Of a stretch of DNA of 64,000 nt, positions 26,601-37,084 are shown piece by piece (position 1 is the stretch's first letter; every line of letters begins with the position of its first letter). The position numbers and the translations under genes were made by a program. The stretch covers positions 100,129 to 164,128 of the forward strand of contig JTDE01001114.1 of the NCBI GenBank assembly GCA_014338405.1, in the 5' to 3' direction. Under the pieces are notes generated by a model. The model was not told the origin of the DNA. It made no database searches and worked only from the letters and a program-made list of their open reading frames with translations. The DNA is from Paragonimus skrjabini miyazakii. Taxonomy: Eukaryota > Platyhelminthes > Trematoda > Plagiorchiida > Troglotrematidae.

Positions 26601-29600
26601 GTATCCAGAAGCCAGCACATACTACACTTCTTTTATCCATGCCACAATAACACAAAATTTGGATTGTCTAGTTCTTTATGACCAGACGAATTCATGGATC
26701 ACTAAGTGGACAATGCTGAACTACCATGTTATTCATCAATGGAATAAACTTGTCAATGGTTGAACAGTTAGTTACTTGCATTGTGCAAAATGGCCTGTAT
26801 GCTGACGGCAAATAATACAGCCACGGGCAAACTGAATGTGCGCTCAATGCTCTGTGTTGATTACCCCTCAGATTGTAATGTTACGAGTTACGATGGTATG
26901 TACATGCAGTTGATCAGCACTCAGGAAAAGTACGTATTCGGTTCGTTTGTGGCTTGTTGAGTTGGTTTTGCGTAACGGAATACTGTGCTATCACCCAGAT
27001 GAAACAACTATGCTGAATATAAGTATTACTGGTGCCGCTGGAATTTTTCACCCGTGTTTATATTAATCCACTTTTAATAGGTTAAATAATCCGATTAGAA
27101 GTACACTTAGGAATGTTTGTTCGTATGCGATTCACCGGTTATTTTGAACTAAATACCACCCACATTAAATCACAACCTTTTAACTTCGAATGCTCGAGGG
27201 ACTGAATACAAACTCTGGTTTGGACGAGGATATACGTTTGCAATGTGCTCTAATAACAGCAAAACTTGAGTTCAGCGTTTCCTTACAAAGTGAGCCAGCC
27301 AAAATGCATCTAAAATACAAAAACTGCGATTGAATACCGGTGGTGTTCACGGCAAAATAATCTATCTCCCCAAACTTCAACAACTGATGTTTACTGGTTA
27401 GTATTCACTGAAGATGGTGCCCATAGCGATGGTGGTGCTGAACCATATGTCTAACATGTTACGTTTCAAGTGACCCCAGATTGGTCAGTCATCTCTCAGT
27501 TCTGACAACCAGGCGGATATATTAAGAAGGTGCATCCGTAATTATAAGTCAAACGATTTGATTTATAGTGGGATAAAATATTATTCATGTGTCTAATGAG
27601 ATTTCAAGCAAGAAAAGCAAAGTGATTGCACACGTGTATGCTGTAAGCACACTTCAGCCTGTCCAGTGCAGAAGTGCTACGAGAAGATATCAAAGATTCG
27701 CGCACGCTTCGTAAAAATGTTCACAATAACAGGTAGAATTATTCACTCAACCAGCTGAAAATATAGATTGTTATGAACATCGCCAAAAATCTATACATTA
27801 AGGGAAGCATTTGGGCCTCCAACTTTATGAAATTTGCATAGCTGCATGTAAGTATCCATTCTCAGGCGGAATATATAGAAATTTCCTAAGATACCTCTCT
27901 GAAGTGCAAGCCATGTTAGCTTGTGTTGTCCTGCTTTACGTGTTCTTGACAATTGTTGTCTTCTGGAAGTAAACGTATTTCTTCACAACTTCAAAGTGGA
28001 GATACAGGACGGAATAGTATTGGATAAAAGGTGACAAATTTTACCGAAATAATTACAAAAGCTTCTCACGAATTACAGAAAACTGAGTATAAGTTAGTTT
28101 TGCTTATTGATACCCACTCTCATATCGACACGATATGGTCGGTTTTATCTTTGTATGGACTCATCAGATAGATAATAGTTCAAATGGGCAGTCGAACCAG
28201 GTTACTTTCGTATTATTACGAGACAATGCTCTCATGCGCTCAGTCAATGTTTGTGACAGGGAATCTATATGTAACTGAGCTATGGTTTGTTGTTATCTTA
28301 TTGGTTGACAACAGTAAATGACCAAGTGCGAGTTTACCAGCCAATGATTGTGGCAGCTTCTATAAATCCATTTACAAAGAGGATACCACAGAAGTTAATC
28401 TCTGATCCCAGCAATATTTTGCTTGCGCATCCGGTTGTTCACAGCTTATATTAGACTTTGCCATTCGATATACGTCAAACAATTGTAAACGTATGCCTTA
28501 TTGTGAGGTTAGCAACTAATTGTTATTGTTTATACCTGCGATGAATTTTAGATTAAGGGAGGTTAAATACAACAACTGTAGTAATAGTTACCAACATTTT
28601 GGAATTTTTTCACATAACGCAACGTCAAATATATTTTTGGCGTAGTAGTTCCGAATATTCATACCAGTGAGTATGCAGCATACCTGAATTTACTTCACAA
28701 CTTCGCAAACTAATACGTTCAAGTATCCAGTACTAAATGAAAAGTCAACATTCTGCTCTGTTGCAGTGCTAAAGATATCTTAATTGCGCTAACTTCATCT
28801 GTCTATGTAATTCGCCATCCACGATGGTTCTTGTAGGAAATCTGAGAAGTCACTTTGAACTGACAATATGATTATCTGTGTCTGCCTGAAAATTTATTCT
28901 GTTGAGTCAGCAACCAAATGATAGATTGTAAGCACTACTACAAAGTGTAACTGATTATACCTACGATTATTCTTGTAACGGTTTGCAATTATCGTATAGT
29001 ACAAGGAAAAACAAAAAGTACTAAGCCAATTAATTATGCTTATCTACTACAAATGTTGTTTAAAATGACTGGCCGCAGATTTATTCAGAACATGGTGCAA
29101 AACTTTTGTAGTGTTCACTTTAACCTTATTGTGCATCTGCATTTTACAAGTTGAATACATTATCTCACCCTATCTGTAATCAAAATACCGAAGGTTAGAT
29201 ATGAACCGAAGGAAAATTCTCACTGCATGAAACCCATTCAATTGCGAGGGACACGGTACATCTTTTATTTGGCACGGCCAAATTTGAATTAAGTCTTTCT
29301 CTTATCATTCTTCCTGCATTTTCGTATGCTTAATGACACACTGAACGCCGGACTTTGATTAACACGCGACCATTGCGGCGATTATATGCGCTGTGAAAAT
29401 GAAGCCAAGTGCGCTGATATTTAATAATTTATTTTGAAATTACCCCATAACTAATGTTATAGTTTAAATCCTAAGTATTAACTCAGTAAAAAATGGCCTG
29501 TCCAGCAAATGAATTATAAAACGTACACTGGAAGTATATTCTTTCGTTCCGTTGTTTCTTCTCGTTGTCATCTTAGTCTGTGACAGTTGGTGACTGGACA

Positions 29601-32433
29601 TCAAATTCTGACCTTGACTGCCAATTGCTGGATGCAAAAATAGCTCAGGTGACCTGCTCAACATCGATTCGGTTCTGTCTTGTAGGTGAATTACGACAAT
29701 CGCCTATACAGCCGAACGGTGTGGTTCAAGACCAAAGCAGCGAAAATCCACTAGACAGAATGAAAGTGCCACGCACAAGAAATATTGCCACACTGTTGCA
29801 TCTTGTGGCATTCGGTGGGCGTCAGTCCATAAACTTGGACTACAACATCAGAGTCTACGTACTGAATTATGATCACTGTACACTTGAACGTGTCATTCAG
29901 GAGGAAAGCCAAACCAGCTGCCACATGTTAGATCAAGTCAAGCAATTTTACTTCCAAGCCAACGGAAGTGGATTGATATTTCTTCTGGAAGTTCTATCCA
30001 ATGGATGGCGTAGTCGATTACCGGCAAGAAAACAAGTAAATGAGTTTTTCTATTGAAGTGAAAGAACCCAAATTTCTATGCTTTATGTAGTATAGCCAGC
30101 CAAGTGGTAGTATACTAACGGTGTCAGTTTATCTAACCCAAAATACCTACTTAACTATATTACAAGCAGTGTTTATCGATTGAAACTAATAAATTAAGAA
30201 GAATACTTGATACCCCATACCATATAAAATGTTACAGTTTGTTCAAAACGTGTTGTTTTCACAAGAAAACAGTATGGTAAAAAGGGTTACATAAAACCTT
30301 CATTTACCGGGGGTAATTTCTCAACTTTAGAAATGCGAGTGATGAAATGACCGCATAGTTACATCGGAGAAGCTTAATTATTCATCTTGCTTACTCAAAA
30401 TTCATGTTACAGCCGAAATCAATGCCACATGACCCAGTAACGCTTCCATATGTACTTACCTTGCCATATAATTACGAATTAATGATGGTATTCATTTTTA
30501 GCATACTTCTACAACTTAAAGATAATTGGCCTGCTGTCGCCCATTTATTCGGTGAAAAGAAAGCTTATTTTTTTCTGTAAACAAGTAATTTAGATTACGA
30601 AACCTCGTTTACCTGAGCATGCCCACAAGAATGACTATACAATACCACGTAAGATTTTGACAAATGTGTGCATAACTGAGACAAACTACCACATCAGCCT
30701 TCATCAAACTTATACGGACCTACATTTTGCGAAATTTACTGCAAACAGGCCGTAAGGCTGAGGTGACTACAACTCGTCGACTAACCCCACCGTTGGGAGC
30801 TCAAAACATTTGTACCGGCGCTCGGGCTGCCTGAACAATTAAGGTGTACATAACCAAATGGTCTCAGGTATGAAGATTTCACACAGCAAAATATCACATT
30901 CGTCATTGTCTAGTTTAGCATTTCTGTACTTGTAAAACCGTGTCGTCATTTTTTATGTGAAATTAATTAAATGCCATAGGTTTAACGTTATTTTTATGTA
31001 TGCTTCGTTGCAGCGAAGCATAATTGTATACCTGCGTTCTGATTAACTTGGCAATGGACCGCACAAAAACCTAGACCGAATATTCTATGCTAATAATTTA
31101 TCCTAAATTGCTAAAGGTGTGCAAGTGATTAAGAGTTTATGTACTTTGAGTTCGTGTACATCACCGACGACCATGAGGTATACCAAAACGGACGCTGATC
31201 GTATGTGATCAATACTGCCATTAGATAACTCAAATGATTTTACCACTTATCCTTCTGAATTTAAAATATTTTGATAACTCCTTTCTTGCATTAAAGTAAC
31301 ACATTAATTTTCGACTCTTTAAATGTCTTCATTTTTCACCGTGACGTTGTGAACTGAATTGACATTGATTGTGACCAAGGAAATCCCTGTACGGCATATC
31401 ATATGTGGACCACAAACCACACTCCTGCATTGCTCATTCTCCTTGGAACAAATGGATTACTCACAGCCTAGTGTAGCTTGTGAAATTATGGTGTATCAAA
31501 AAGGATTCGAAGGCCAAAAGTCCATACTACGAATCGGTACCAGCTCTGTAAAGGTTAGTACCAATCACTGAACCATATTTCGGGTTCCTTCAGGGTGACC
31601 ACAATCCGAACATGTATGACTTAAGATTTTTGTTTATTTTGTTTATTATACAATAAAGTGATTGTCACTTATGCGAACTAAACTTACTCGCTCACAGCGA
31701 AATTCCACAGTGATGTGTGCTGCAAAATCAAGCGCCTATTCTGCTTTGATTATTCTCTTGCTTTGGTAGTAGAAACTTGAAATAAGAGAGAATCTGATAG
31801 AACATTTCCATGCAACGTAATGTGCAAAAACTAATCACTCCATACTACAAATGGTTGGTGTTCAGCTAGTTAAATCTTGACAAGGGTCAGGTTTGTTGTG
31901 ATTTATTACAATACGTTCAACGTCGGAACCAATCCATTAGTGCAAGATGCACGTAAATAACGACCTTCAGGTGAAATCAACCTGGCAAAGAAAAGCTCGT
32001 AAGGAGGGAAATTTGGTTCACTTCAAGAAAACCATGTAAAAACTCAAGTAGTCAAGTTCATTCTATTTACACCCCTCGAACGAGAAAAAATACCATCTTC
32101 TGGTATCTTTTATTATTCCACTTGAACATATTATATTACTCTCTTTTTCACTCAGTTAACGGCGACAATACTTGCTTAACCGAATTGCTACAACTACCGA
32201 GTGAGCTACAAGAACTCTCAGCCTGGGAAACAAACGAAATATACAACCGCAAACGTAGAGCGAACTGTTTTACTTCTCGGAGTAAAATCAACCTTCTTCC
32301 GTATCAAGATAGTCGACCATGTCACCAACGAAGATGGTTCAGCGTGACCAATGATTTGACATCCTCAGTACACGGATCATTCAAACCATCTGTTAAAAGT
32401 TTGCTTTCACATATTAAACTTAAGCTTTTCCAA
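11163..32433 (+). CDS. unc-5: UNC-5 family netrin receptor, partial multi-exon gene
   Basis: Single-pass receptor for netrin (UNC-6), used in axon and cell repulsion and in dependence-receptor signalling at the plasma membrane. Thirteen exons are placed: 11163 or 11201-11608, 12444-12547, 13291-13471, 13764-13973, 14062-14265, 14351-14398, 16083-16449, 18583-19001, 21807-21908, 23382-23668, 29577-30035, 31380-31553, 32156-32433. They give Ig1, Ig2, one TSP1 repeat, a transmembrane helix, linker, ZU5 and UPA in the order known for UNC-5. Phases match at every junction up to exon 12. The join from exon 12 to 13 does not match, so a small exon may be missing there. Known UNC-5 proteins of worms and vertebrates usually carry two TSP1 repeats; only one is seen. 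The signal-peptide exon is not identified and must lie upstream. Retroelements sit upstream of exon 1 and downstream of exon 13. The family assignment is secure; individual ends are inferred by eye. Confidence 0.93.
11609..12443. other. unc-5 intron
   Basis: Between the Ig1 exon and the first Ig2 exon. Nothing else is seen. Confidence 0.85.
12444..12547 (+). CDS. unc-5: unc-5 exon: first half of Ig domain 2
   Basis: The acceptor is TTTGTTTGCAG ending at 12443 and the donor GTAAGTAAG starts at 12548. The exon encodes LERKFLVEPKSTDIAVGNRL followed by TLSCMPPKGKPDPE, with the first Ig2 cysteine. It enters in phase 1 and leaves in phase 0. The reading frame runs past the donor into intron, so the splice junction decides the end. 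The Ig2 domain is completed by the exon at 13291. Confidence 0.92.
12548..13290. other. unc-5 intron with SINE fragment
   Basis: Splits the Ig2 domain in front of the tryptophan strand; holds the tRNA-like repeat at 12975-13055. Confidence 0.85.
12975..13055 (-). repeat. tRNA-like SINE fragment in unc-5 intron
   Basis: Minus strand: GATGGCCGATGTAATGG, then GGTCTGTGATTCGATTCGC, an A-box/B-box pair. It lies inside the intron that splits the Ig2 domain. Confidence 0.45.
13291..13471 (+). CDS. unc-5: unc-5 exon: second half of Ig domain 2
   Basis: The acceptor GCATTTCAG ends at 13290 and the donor GTAAGT starts at 13472. The product starts VYWLKTG, the tryptophan strand of an Ig fold, and carries the diagnostic DDSGNYTCVAE before the final strand RHATARVTVI. 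It enters in phase 0 and leaves in phase 1. Confidence 0.94.
13764..13973 (+). CDS. unc-5: unc-5 exon: single thrombospondin type-1 repeat
   Basis: The acceptor CGTTTTCAG ends at 13763. The exon encodes WSKWNPC, the arginine-bearing strand QQTRTRQC, and three further cysteines (PDC, KNC, EAC), six in all, as in a TSP1 fold. The donor is the unusual GTTAGA at 13974, but phase supports it: TCA A joined to GA reads Ser-Arg and continues in frame into the transmembrane exon. UNC-5 of nematodes and vertebrates has two TSP1 repeats. The 88-base gap to the next exon is too short to hide a second one, so one repeat appears to be missing here. Confidence 0.88.
14062..14265 (+). CDS. unc-5: unc-5 exon: juxtamembrane and transmembrane segment
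   Basis: The acceptor CTGCTTAG ends at 14061 and the donor GTGAGT starts at 14266. After a short stalk it encodes a hydrophobic helix (IAIYVGSIIVISLLLTVVTV, running on through VLV) followed by basic residues KLKFRW. This is the expected stop-transfer arrangement with the cytoplasm on the C-terminal side. Both ends are phase 1, joining to the 48-base exon at 14351. Confidence 0.9.
14351..14398 (+). CDS. unc-5: unc-5 microexon: basic cytoplasmic linker
   Basis: A 48-base exon between acceptor TTGGTTACAG and donor GTAAGTTAGG. It encodes a basic stretch (RKEPRPQVKKRNPKHV with the split codon) directly after the membrane helix. It is phase 1 on both sides, so skipping it would keep the frame. It is too short to recognise on sequence alone; the perfect splice sites and phase carry the call. 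Confidence 0.82.
14399..16082. other. unc-5 intron
   Basis: No further exon is needed by phase. Contains the GC-rich hairpin at 15037. Confidence 0.8.
15037..15066. repeat. GC-rich hairpin in unc-5 intron
   Basis: GCGCCCC and GGGGCGC form a perfect 7-bp stem around a 16-base loop in otherwise AT-rich intron. No function is evident. Confidence 0.7.
16083..16449 (+). CDS. unc-5: unc-5 exon: cytoplasmic linker without start codon
   Basis: After acceptor TATCATTTATAG (ending 16082) the phase-1 frame stays open for 122 codons to a GTGAGT donor at 16450. It enters in phase 1, as the microexon requires, and leaves in phase 2, exactly as needed to read Cys-Ser-Gly-Asp across the join to 18583. Without it the exon at 18583 would be out of frame with 14398. 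The product is rich in Ser, Asn, Lys and His. One segment, SKFNLHVFSNGSSL, resembles the stretch SPKFQLTNGHLLS recalled from vertebrate UNC5 between membrane and ZU5. The first in-frame ATG is late, which hides this exon from start-codon searches. Confidence 0.85.
16450..18582. other. unc-5 intron
   Basis: Phase 2 intron. Overlapping short frames near 17.1-17.6 kb on both strands show no family resemblance. Confidence 0.8.
18583..19001 (+). CDS. unc-5: unc-5 exon: linker and start of ZU5 domain
   Basis: The acceptor follows a long pyrimidine tract and ends CAACCAG at 18582. The first ~100 codons are a Ser/Thr/Asn-rich linker. The end reads LYQELVQELRLPE and then GHISADGGRLSLDKFG, the glycine-rich first strand of ZU5, comparable to the FNFLGGRL segment of vertebrate UNC5. 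The donor GTGGGT starts at 19002 (phase 1). Confidence 0.92.
19002..21806. other. unc-5 intron with assembly gap
   Basis: Interrupts the ZU5 domain after its first strand; includes the 100-N gap at 20716. Confidence 0.85.
20716..20815. other. Assembly gap, 100 N
   Basis: Exactly 100 N inside the unc-5 intron between 19001 and 21807. True length is unknown. Confidence 0.99.
21807..21908 (+). CDS. unc-5: unc-5 exon: ZU5 domain, second part
   Basis: The acceptor CTTTTTAG ends at 21806 and the donor GTCAGT starts at 21909. The exon reads VYVSIPAQALVTNLTQEVRL and then ALIQNVGHQPQLN, corresponding to the ZU5 strand with the consensus 'I.IPPGAI.....I.L'. It is phase 1 at both ends. The proline pair usual at this site is reduced to Ile-Pro-Ala. 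Confidence 0.9.
21909..23381. other. unc-5 intron
   Basis: Second intron inside ZU5. Nothing else is seen. Confidence 0.85.
23382..23668 (+). CDS. unc-5: unc-5 exon: ZU5 domain, third part
   Basis: The acceptor ends CCTCAACAG at 23381 and the donor GTAAGT starts at 23669. The exon encodes LSPVIQLGPPNLKLTKPAVV and FQHCAP, the most conserved block of ZU5 (LSPVV.CGPPG..L..PV......HC). It ends LAEWM in phase 0, joining in frame to 29577 across an intron of 5.9 kb. Confidence 0.94.
23669..29576. other. unc-5 intron, 5.9 kb
   Basis: Third intron inside ZU5 and the longest one whose two flanking exons are secure. No retroelement protein remnants were recognised. A short frame at 25982 (+) has a hydrophobic start but no support. 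Confidence 0.8.
29577..30035 (+). CDS. unc-5: unc-5 exon: ZU5 end and UPA domain
   Basis: Two acceptors lie close together (TCTTAG ending 29576, GACAG ending 29586). Only the first gives an open phase-0 frame. The product reads TSIRFCLVGELRQSP, the ZU5 closing strand, then LDYNIRVYVLNYDHCTLERV, an excellent match to the UPA domain signature 'YNIRVY.L.D....L..V'. The donor GTAAAT starts at 30036 in phase 0. UPA packs against ZU5 and the death domain in the known autoinhibited UNC5 structure. Confidence 0.95.
30036..31379. other. unc-5 intron
   Basis: Splits the UPA domain. Nothing else is recognised. Confidence 0.85.
31380..31553 (+). CDS. unc-5: unc-5 exon: UPA domain, second part
   Basis: The exon starts EIPVRHIICGPQTTLLHCSF, matching the UPA block 'QEIPFYHIW.G....LHC.F'. 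The join Gln|Glu-Ile-Pro is in phase 0 with the previous exon. The acceptor ACCAAG has a poor pyrimidine tract. It continues ACEIMVYQKGFEGQKSILRI, the last UPA strands. The best donor is AAG|GTTAGT at 31554 (phase 0); a weaker one, GTACCA at 31537, would give phase 1 and fit the next exon. Confidence 0.9.
31554..32155. other. unc-5 intron, possible missed microexon
   Basis: The flanking phases differ (0 and 1). A small exon of length 3n+1 here, or use of the donor at 31537, would restore the frame. I could not single out a candidate. Confidence 0.5.
32156..32433 (+). CDS. unc-5: Probable unc-5 exon: linker after UPA
   Basis: A textbook acceptor (TCTCTTTTTCACTCAG) opens a 92-codon frame ending at a moderate donor, CAA|GTATAA. 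The frame needs a phase-1 upstream partner, which the strong donor at 31554 does not provide. Either the weaker donor at 31537 is used or a small exon lies between. The product includes LTELLQLPSELQELSAWE and a basic stretch, and ends SFKPSVKSLLSHIKLKLFQ. The ending could match the FK-IP-IRQKI helix that precedes the UNC5 death domain, but the match is weak. It could also belong to another transcript. Confidence 0.55.
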
Positions 32434-32459
32434 GTATAAAATTCCAGAGCTCCTGATTT

Positions 32460-32539
32460 TGTTTCGTAGCTCAGCTGGTAGAGCGCTTGCCGCGTTTAGG
32501 CATGCTGTTTCTATCGCTGGTTCGAATTCAGCCGAAGCG
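32460..32539 (+). repeat. tRNA-derived SINE head (family 1)
   Basis: An 80-base stretch folds almost like a tRNA: acceptor TGTTTCG/CGAAGCG (with wobbles), D stem GCTC/GAGC with A-box TAGCTCAGCTGGTAGAGC, anticodon stem TGCC/GGCA, and T stem GCTGG/TCAGC with B-box GGTTCGAATTC. Loop position 33 is C, not T, and the variable region is odd, so a functional tRNA is unlikely. Related sequences at 33984, 48320 and 53650 point to a dispersed pol III repeat. Confidence 0.75.
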
Positions 32540-33983
32540 CTGATTTTTCCCAATTGGGTTTTACCTAAAATCCTAAATCTGTCAAAATGACTTATTGATA
32601 ATACTTTTCTAACTAATCGATCTTCAGTTTGTTTAGAAGCCATAATTTTGTTTTAGCAAAAAAGCGGGACAAATAGAAATCTTTCACGTTGTTTCATTCA
32701 CACAAACCATAGGATATACGTGGGAATAACAGATCACCTAGTGTTGTTTTCCAATTGGCAGCATTGTGTACTCACTTTTAAAACGATGCAAAAACCAATG
32801 CAAGAGAATTTCTGTTTTTTCGAAAGTTAGCTAAGTTACACGGGTCAACTTCCATTTGTCATCAATCGAGTGAAAGTCTAACTCAACACTGGTTAGAACG
32901 CGACGATCGTCCTTAGGTTAATGAGGAGAGTGAAATGAAATTATACTTTCAAAACATTGCACAAACTCACTTCCGTCTCTCGTTCGGATGTTACCGGGAA
33001 ATCGATAGATATGATTTACTCTTTTCTTTAGGTCAACCTTCTCTTCCCTTCGTCCGCTTAGACTCTAAGGGAGGTTAACACATTAAATGAATTGGGAAAT
33101 GATTAACAACTTAATCATGTGCTTGAGTGCATGGGAGTTCAATCAGCTAGATTAACACTGACCACATTGCATCACCTGTGGACATTTCGGTTTGTATCTG
33201 AATGTACAAGTGTACACATCAAAAATCATAAACACGTTCCCTCGAAGCGCGTTGAATGGGCTAAACATCATTATGAGAAAAAACTCCAAATCATATCAGA
33301 TGCATGAATTATCTGATATATAACGCATACTTTTTGTGATCTGTACCGGAACATAATTAAAACCGACAGGCTGTCAAGTATTTTGTTGATTCAAACATGT
33401 ACACGACCGGCATCTGTTAACGGCTTTCGCATTCAGATAAGACCAATGAGAGGATCCATATAAATTTCTACTTTCCATGACGGCTAATTTAAAGGTATGT
33501 CTTAGTGCAAAAGCTTCGACTATATGCGTAGGCTGTTCTACATAAAAATACAGTCTGTTGACATGAAATTCTACTACGAAGTTTAGAGGAATCCATTTCG
33601 GTGACATTTTCTGAGATACTAGCATTGTAGTTTAAACTGACGTAAGAAGGAATGTCAAAAAAGTCGATCACTGGGGTAGCGTGCATATTGAGCTCCACAT
33701 ATCTTGAAGCTACCGGTTGATTTTGACAGAAAATTAATGAGATTTTGGATATGGAAGTAATTTTCACATCAACTTTTTTATTCTGCCCGTATTATTGCCC
33801 TTCGGCTTCGCTTTAATATACACGCTATATATATTCTATGATAGTGTGCAAATTTTACCTTTGTGCAGGACATCGCTACTGCTCTTTTCATAACACGTAT
33901 TTGGCAGTCTATTTCCTTAATTAATGCACAGAGGCGATTAGGCCTGGGATATAAATTTATAATTTATAGGCCCATAGAAAGGA

Positions 33984-34069
33984 ATACCAGCTCAGTTGGT
34001 ACGGCTCATATCGACTAGAGGCACTCGGTTTTAATCGCTGGCTTTAATCTGGTTGAAGCACGGATTTTT
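33984..34069 (+). repeat. tRNA-derived SINE copy (family 1), diverged
   Basis: Aligns along its length with 32460-32550: CCAGCTCAGTTGGTACGGCT, then AGGCACTCGGTTTTAATCGC and GGTTGAAGCACGGATTTTT. The B-box is degenerate (GGCTTTAATCTGG). Confidence 0.65.
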
Positions 34070-34189
34070 ACAAACAGCTCGTTTTAAAATTAACGACTCT
34101 GCCACAGCATTCAATGCTAAAATATTGTAACCCCATAGTAGCGATAGACCATAGTTTTTTATGTTTATTTTTAATCACTGGTTCACTTT

Positions 34190-34223
34190 GCACATATATA
34201 TTTATATATATATACATTATATG
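34190..34223. repeat. AT-rich microsatellite
   Basis: Alternating TA runs (ACATATATATTTATATATAT and on), a simple repeat. Confidence 0.9.
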
Positions 34224-36983
34224 TACTCTGTAGGTGAAAATTCAACCCTTCTTTTTCTTTGGAATATATATGATAAATCCGTGAATGTATTTATCACTTG
34301 CTTTGTTTTTTTCTTGCAGTAACAAGGCCAGGATTCTGCTAATGCGGTCGGAACTGTGAATTATCCAGGAGAAAATTATGGCACATTATTTACTCCAGAT
34401 TCCTTTTATTGATGAGCCAAAGTGTTCATATCCGAGGACTATTCAAATTTTATACTTGTACGCCTTTACCTAGGTGACAAGCAATGTATCACACCTTTGA
34501 ATAAAAACCTATTAAGCTAGTTTCCCTGAATCTATGTTAATGTAATCATGAATTACACCCCGTAACTCTACAGACAACTTTTTGCATAGTATTTGTCGGG
34601 GCGTAGGTTATTCGACACTGTCATTCGTGGTTGGTGTAAGCACCTGAATAGCTCCATACAGTCAAACATATAATTTATGCGTTCTTTGGTAAATCCAGCT
34701 AGTGGGTAAGTAGACAGTTACTTCATTTTATATGCATATGCTTTATTTGGACGAGGATTACAATATTTCTGGTTAATCATGACTGTCTTTTTGTTAGTGA
34801 CTTCAAACGCATGTTATAAACCCTGTTCATATAAGCGTGGCAATGATTGCACGTGAGAACTACCGTTCGTCCAAGTGATCTGTAAACTTTGGCATCTAAA
34901 ATCTATGTACCACTTAGAACTGTCAAATTACTTCTTTCTTGTGATAAAAACTATCAACTCACAAGTTGATCGAAGATTAGTTGATAGAAATAAAAGTAGA
35001 ATCTGGTCAACTTCTATATGTTTGACTTTTCTGCCATGAACACTCCATTAACACTCCGAATAAAACAGCCGGAATTTTATATAAATCATCAGCTTCACTT
35101 TATTTAACTTTTTCAGCTTTCCAAGTAGCTGACTTCAGTTGACCGAACGCACATTTCACTTACTGTCATTGTGTCAGTGTGTGTTTGCTTGATACTTGAT
35201 GTATTGTCCCGAAAATAATTTCTTATTGACATTTCTGACGTAGGCGTGAACTAAGCAATGACATGAAGGGGTTTCTTGAGACATTTCTGATAGATTTTAT
35301 CAAGATATTTACAAAAAAGCTACACGACAGATTTATCTTACAGTAAATATCGTAGAAATTGTTGGTAACAAGTTGAAAATTGTTCTGAAATGGTAGAAAA
35401 TCCAATATTAGGATACAATTCAAAGGGTCTACATGCGTATTTGGTTGAAGCCAAGGTCTACTTGTCGACGGTAAAATGGCCTGTCTTGTTAAAAATATAG
35501 TATAATAATTCAATGATATTACAGCGTCAACGTTGTGTTCCAGCCAAAAGTCACTCCAAGCTCACCGTTACTCCTAGAATGTAAATTAAGGACGCAACGG
35601 AGATTATCACCATTTTCAAAGCAAACAACCGATCTTCTAGACTTTCATCTCTTTTACTAAGATAAATGGCGAAGCAACTACTGCAAGTCGGCCACTATGT
35701 ATAATATACTAATGTTACAATATAGACCGAATTGATGCCGATCTTCCCCAGATATCAGACATTAATCAGTAGTAGGTAGATTTTTACACACTAACTGCGA
35801 TCCATATTCTCCACAGACGAATTCTGCTGTCCAAACCAGTCATATGTGTAAACATTCTCGTTGCCAGCAATCTAATGAAACAAACATCGAGAACAGAAAA
35901 TTGAAATTTTTCTTAATTCAACCAATTCGGAATTATTTTTTCAAGGCAGCGTCCATTCAACCTGTCATTATCCACTCAACAATCCAGGTACTAGAACCAG
36001 CTCTTTAAGAAGTTCACCAGTACAAAACGATCCAGCTCGATGATCGATTGAACAGGCCCCAATAGAACGTTTGGTAGTTTCCCTTCTTTGAATACCGCTG
36101 ACAGTTGACCGCCCTTGGTTGTTCAACATTTCAGTTACTGAGGCTAAACCACCATTGCTCTGACCAAATTAGACCTCATGACATATCATACGAATCAATA
36201 AGTACACTCAGTATTGAACTCGCGTTTGATCAAATCATGGCTTAGGACACTGTCTGGCCTGTTCACTACTACATGCAAGAAGCGTGGAAATCGGCAGGAA
36301 TTTCTATCACCCCTCTCAAAATTAAGCGTCGTTTCATATAAGCCGTTTTGTTAAGGGGCATTTGGGCTATAGCCGCTTGAGAGACCATAAATACTAGAAG
36401 CCCCGCCGTTGCATTCAAAATTGGTCCTAAATGATGGGCGTCCAGTTTATCCGAATTTGGACGATGGTGTCTTCAGCGATGTGATGACAGGAACGAAATG
36501 GGATGATAAATTAAACGATAAATTGGGACATAAAAATGAAGGGGTTGATTAGTTGATGTCTGTTTTTGAAAAGGGCCGACTGGAAAATAAATGGGAATGC
36601 AACAGCTGCGATCAATCCTGGGAGATGTTCAATTTATATTAAAACCAGAATATTCTGCTAAGTTTTTTAGACTTTTTGGCACGTTATATTATCACCTGAT
36701 ATAATTAGTTGAACTAAATGTTACATGCGGTCCTCATTCGGCTTATCAAAAAGCCAATCTAAGTGATCACGTGCACACTGTTTAAACCTTCTTTTAGTGC
36801 GCAGCCAACCACCGAAACACAAACACGTGCATGAAACATACGTCTGATACAACGTCAATCACAATTTTTAGTGCATAAAGTTAAAAATCACCCCGCCCTC
36901 CATGCCGTGCTAACTGTCGAGGCAAATATCTATCCGGAAGGCATTCGCAAGTCTTCTTCAGTCGGCTGAATTGTATCGGATCC

Positions 36984-37084
36984 ATGAATAACACTACTAC
37001 TGCAGAATGTGAAAAGACAATAAAAGTGGCATTTGAAATCATTTCGGGAGGTATCTTATGCTTACTGTCAATATGTATGTGTGG
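36984..37084 (+). CDS. Possible first exon of a membrane protein
   Basis: ATG at 36984 opens MNNTTTAECEKTIKVAFEII and a hydrophobic run SGGILCLLSICMCGVNLA, with a possible donor GGTAAAC near 37085. An N-glycosylation site followed by one helix would fit the start of a seven-helix receptor, but nothing downstream was found to support that. It could well be a chance frame. Confidence 0.2.

Noticed and set aside
32460..32539. Functional tRNA gene
   Set aside because: C instead of T at loop position 33, wobble-rich acceptor stem, and several diverged relatives; better read as a SINE head.
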